Assembly (NCBI RefSeq): GCF_024679245.1
Contig: NC_090182.1
Location: 28,219,753-28,283,752, forward strand
Length of the DNA stretch: 64,000 nucleotides
Source of the DNA: Pseudorasbora parva
Taxonomy: Eukaryota; Chordata; Actinopteri; Cypriniformes; Gobionidae
Reading direction: 5' to 3'
Shown here piece by piece: positions 62,284 through 64,000 of this stretch. The notes under the pieces were generated by a model. It was not told the DNA's origin. It saw only the letters and a program-made list of their open reading frames with translations, and did not search any database. Made by a program: the position numbers and the translations under genes. The stretch's first letter is position 1; each line of letters opens with the position of its first letter.

Positions 62284-63428
62284 TAAACAGCTCATTTTCC
62301 ATTGACATTCACAGCAGATCAGATACTTAGCAACCTTTGTATAAAAACAGAACACTTGTCTCCTTAGTTATAATCATATAAAGCATCCGGAAATTCTTTG
62401 TTACAGTTGCGCACTCAAAATAATGATGTCTCACATGAAGTACAACTGAAGATGACTTCTGCTGGGAGATTTGTGGTCCATGCTACAGGGCCCCTGCTGG
62501 GCTTTCCAGATCTCGCGTCATATTTTCGCTCTCTCTGCTAGTTGTCCTCAGTTCAAATAAAACTTCAGGAACACAACAGTTGAAAACAGAGAAGCCGTTG
62601 AGGCGTCACAGAAATGTCCTGGAAAGAATGTCTTCTGCACTGATGATTCCTCTTAACATTGAGATAAATGTCCTAAACCATGAATGTATTTATTTGGCAA
62701 TCCTTGAGGGTTACAAGATTTTCAAAGAATGTTCTCACAAGCATATGACATAAAAATGCCAATATGCAGTGTTCCACATCTTAACTGGAAGTCCTTTTAC
62801 ACTGATAAAAATGATTTTACTACAGAAAAAAACAAACAATTTTTACAGGAAAAAGTTAGTTCAGGCAAGAAAAAAAAAAAAGAATCAATTCAAGCTTGTA
62901 GAAATTGAAGCGCAAATATCAACATTATAAAATTAACTTTTCTGATACTGGTGTTCCCATTATGCACAATAATTAATTCCAGCTAATTAAGTTTTCCAGC
63001 TGTATTTACACAGTTTTATCATTGTTTTTGTTGTTAGGTTTAGTAACCTGTCATTTAGTGACATTTGGAGTTAATTTTCTACAAAATCATACTAAAAAAC
63101 GCTCCATTAAATGGATAGTTCACCCAAAAATGAAAATTTAATGTTTATCTGCTTACCCCCAGGCATCCAAGAAGTAGATGTGTTTTTTCTTCTTCATTAG
63201 AACACAAATTAAGATTTTTAACTCCAACCGTTGCTCGTTTATGCATATCAATGGGGTGTTTTTCTATGAGAGTCACTATGAGAGTAAAAAACACATAGAC
63301 ATAAGAATCCAAATGAAATCTTGTGGCTCGTGGCGAGACATTGATATCTTAAGACACAAAACAAACGGTTTCTGCGAGAAACTGCGAAACGGAACAGTAT
63401 TTGCCAATGCCATTACTTCCGTAGAGTA
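62284..63428 (+). other. mtnr1a intron with a MITE fragment
   Basis: 63104-63190 (TAGTTCACCCAAAAATGAAA preceded by TTAA) is the left part of an AGGGTTAGTTCACCC-type MITE. Otherwise AT-rich and unrecognised. Confidence 0.5.
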
Positions 63429-63430
63429 AG

Positions 63431-63674
63431 GCAGAAAAAAAGGTACAGCGCTATCACTGCATGACATGTAGGGTGCATATACCCTAAGGTACAAAAGTTA
63501 AAAGGTACATCTTTGTACCTTACTAACCCTTACTAAGCTAAATGGTACATATTAGTACCTTAAAAGGTACATATCAGTACTTTAGGAGTGCGTATTAGTA
63601 CCTTTAAGGTACATATTAGTAACTTTTTCAGTGTTGTACCCACCCCAGTGACAGCACTGTACCATTTTTTCTGA
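63431..63674. mobile_element. GGTACC-rich MITE, copy 2
   Basis: Same family as 58750-58989: GAAAAAAAGGTACAGCGCTA on the left, AGTGACAGCACTGTACCATT on the right, with GGTACATATTAGTACC-like motifs inside. Confidence 0.82.
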
Positions 63675-64000
63675 CATATATATATCCTCATTAGTGCCTG
63701 CGTGGTTTGGTTTAATTAGGCTTATGCAAATACACATCAATGATCACGCCAGTTTTTGACCTTACCTGACTGAAGTAATGGAATGATTGATTCACATTCA
63801 AAGTATTTCCCACACTTCTAGACATTTTTAAATTTTGATATTCCCTGTATAACAAGCTTTGGACCCGTTTTATATTAGGTGGCCTTAACTGCTATGTACT
63901 AACATTTTAATTAATAATTTGATACAATGTACTTATTTAGTGCATTCACAATACATTATACTTACGTTAAAAAAATTACTTGCATGTAATTAAAGGGGTG

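Overview
The window is vertebrate nuclear DNA from a ray-finned fish, most likely a cyprinid close to zebrafish. The signs are two conserved vertebrate genes with GT-AG introns, many Tc1/mariner, hAT and TTAA-flanked short DNA transposons of types common in cyprinids, and long CA, TA and GATA microsatellites. No prokaryotic genes, CRISPR arrays or rRNA were seen.

Positions 79-34312 (+) hold the 3' part of a FAT1-type giant protocadherin gene. I could chain 22 exons in phase; together they are 9,537 nt, or 3,178 codons plus a stop. They encode about 22 of the 34 cadherin repeats expected for FAT1, a membrane-proximal region, EGF1, one laminin-G domain, EGF2-5, one transmembrane helix and a cytoplasmic tail with the FAT1-specific PPQVPVRPISYTP block. 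The exon series from the 4.06-kb exon to the last exon numbers 18. The first ~1,400 residues lie upstream of the window. Two introns use GC donors. The final reading frame runs into a CCCTTA-ended transposon (34256-35763), which supplies the last residues and the stop codon. Removing it on paper with its 2-bp target duplication leaves a frame ending in ESHL, a possible class I PDZ ligand.

Positions 35764 to about 47228 are intergenic, with a possible displaced fat1 3' UTR, two Tc1-like elements and long microsatellites. Next, at 47412-47598 (+), is exon 1 of a melatonin receptor gene (mtnr1a type). It ends at the family's usual RNAG splice point and has a TATA box, a short upstream ORF and a palindromic D-box-like motif ahead of it. 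Its large intron fills the rest of the window; exon 2 is not present. FAT1 followed by MTNR1A on the same strand matches the order I recall at human 4q35, which supports both names. The two genes are not otherwise functionally linked: FAT1 is an adhesion and polarity cadherin, and MTNR1A is a Gi-coupled receptor for melatonin.

The introns and intergenic DNA are a layered record of transposition. Highlights are a ~2.1-kb foldback element with a TTAA-flanked element and a solo LTR in one arm, whose other arm preserves both empty sites; hAT-type elements with perfect 8-bp target duplications nested in other transposons; a mariner-like MITE split by three later insertions; and two copies of one Tc1 family sitting in TA repeats. 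Human sequence comparisons are from memory, and no alignment or database search was run.
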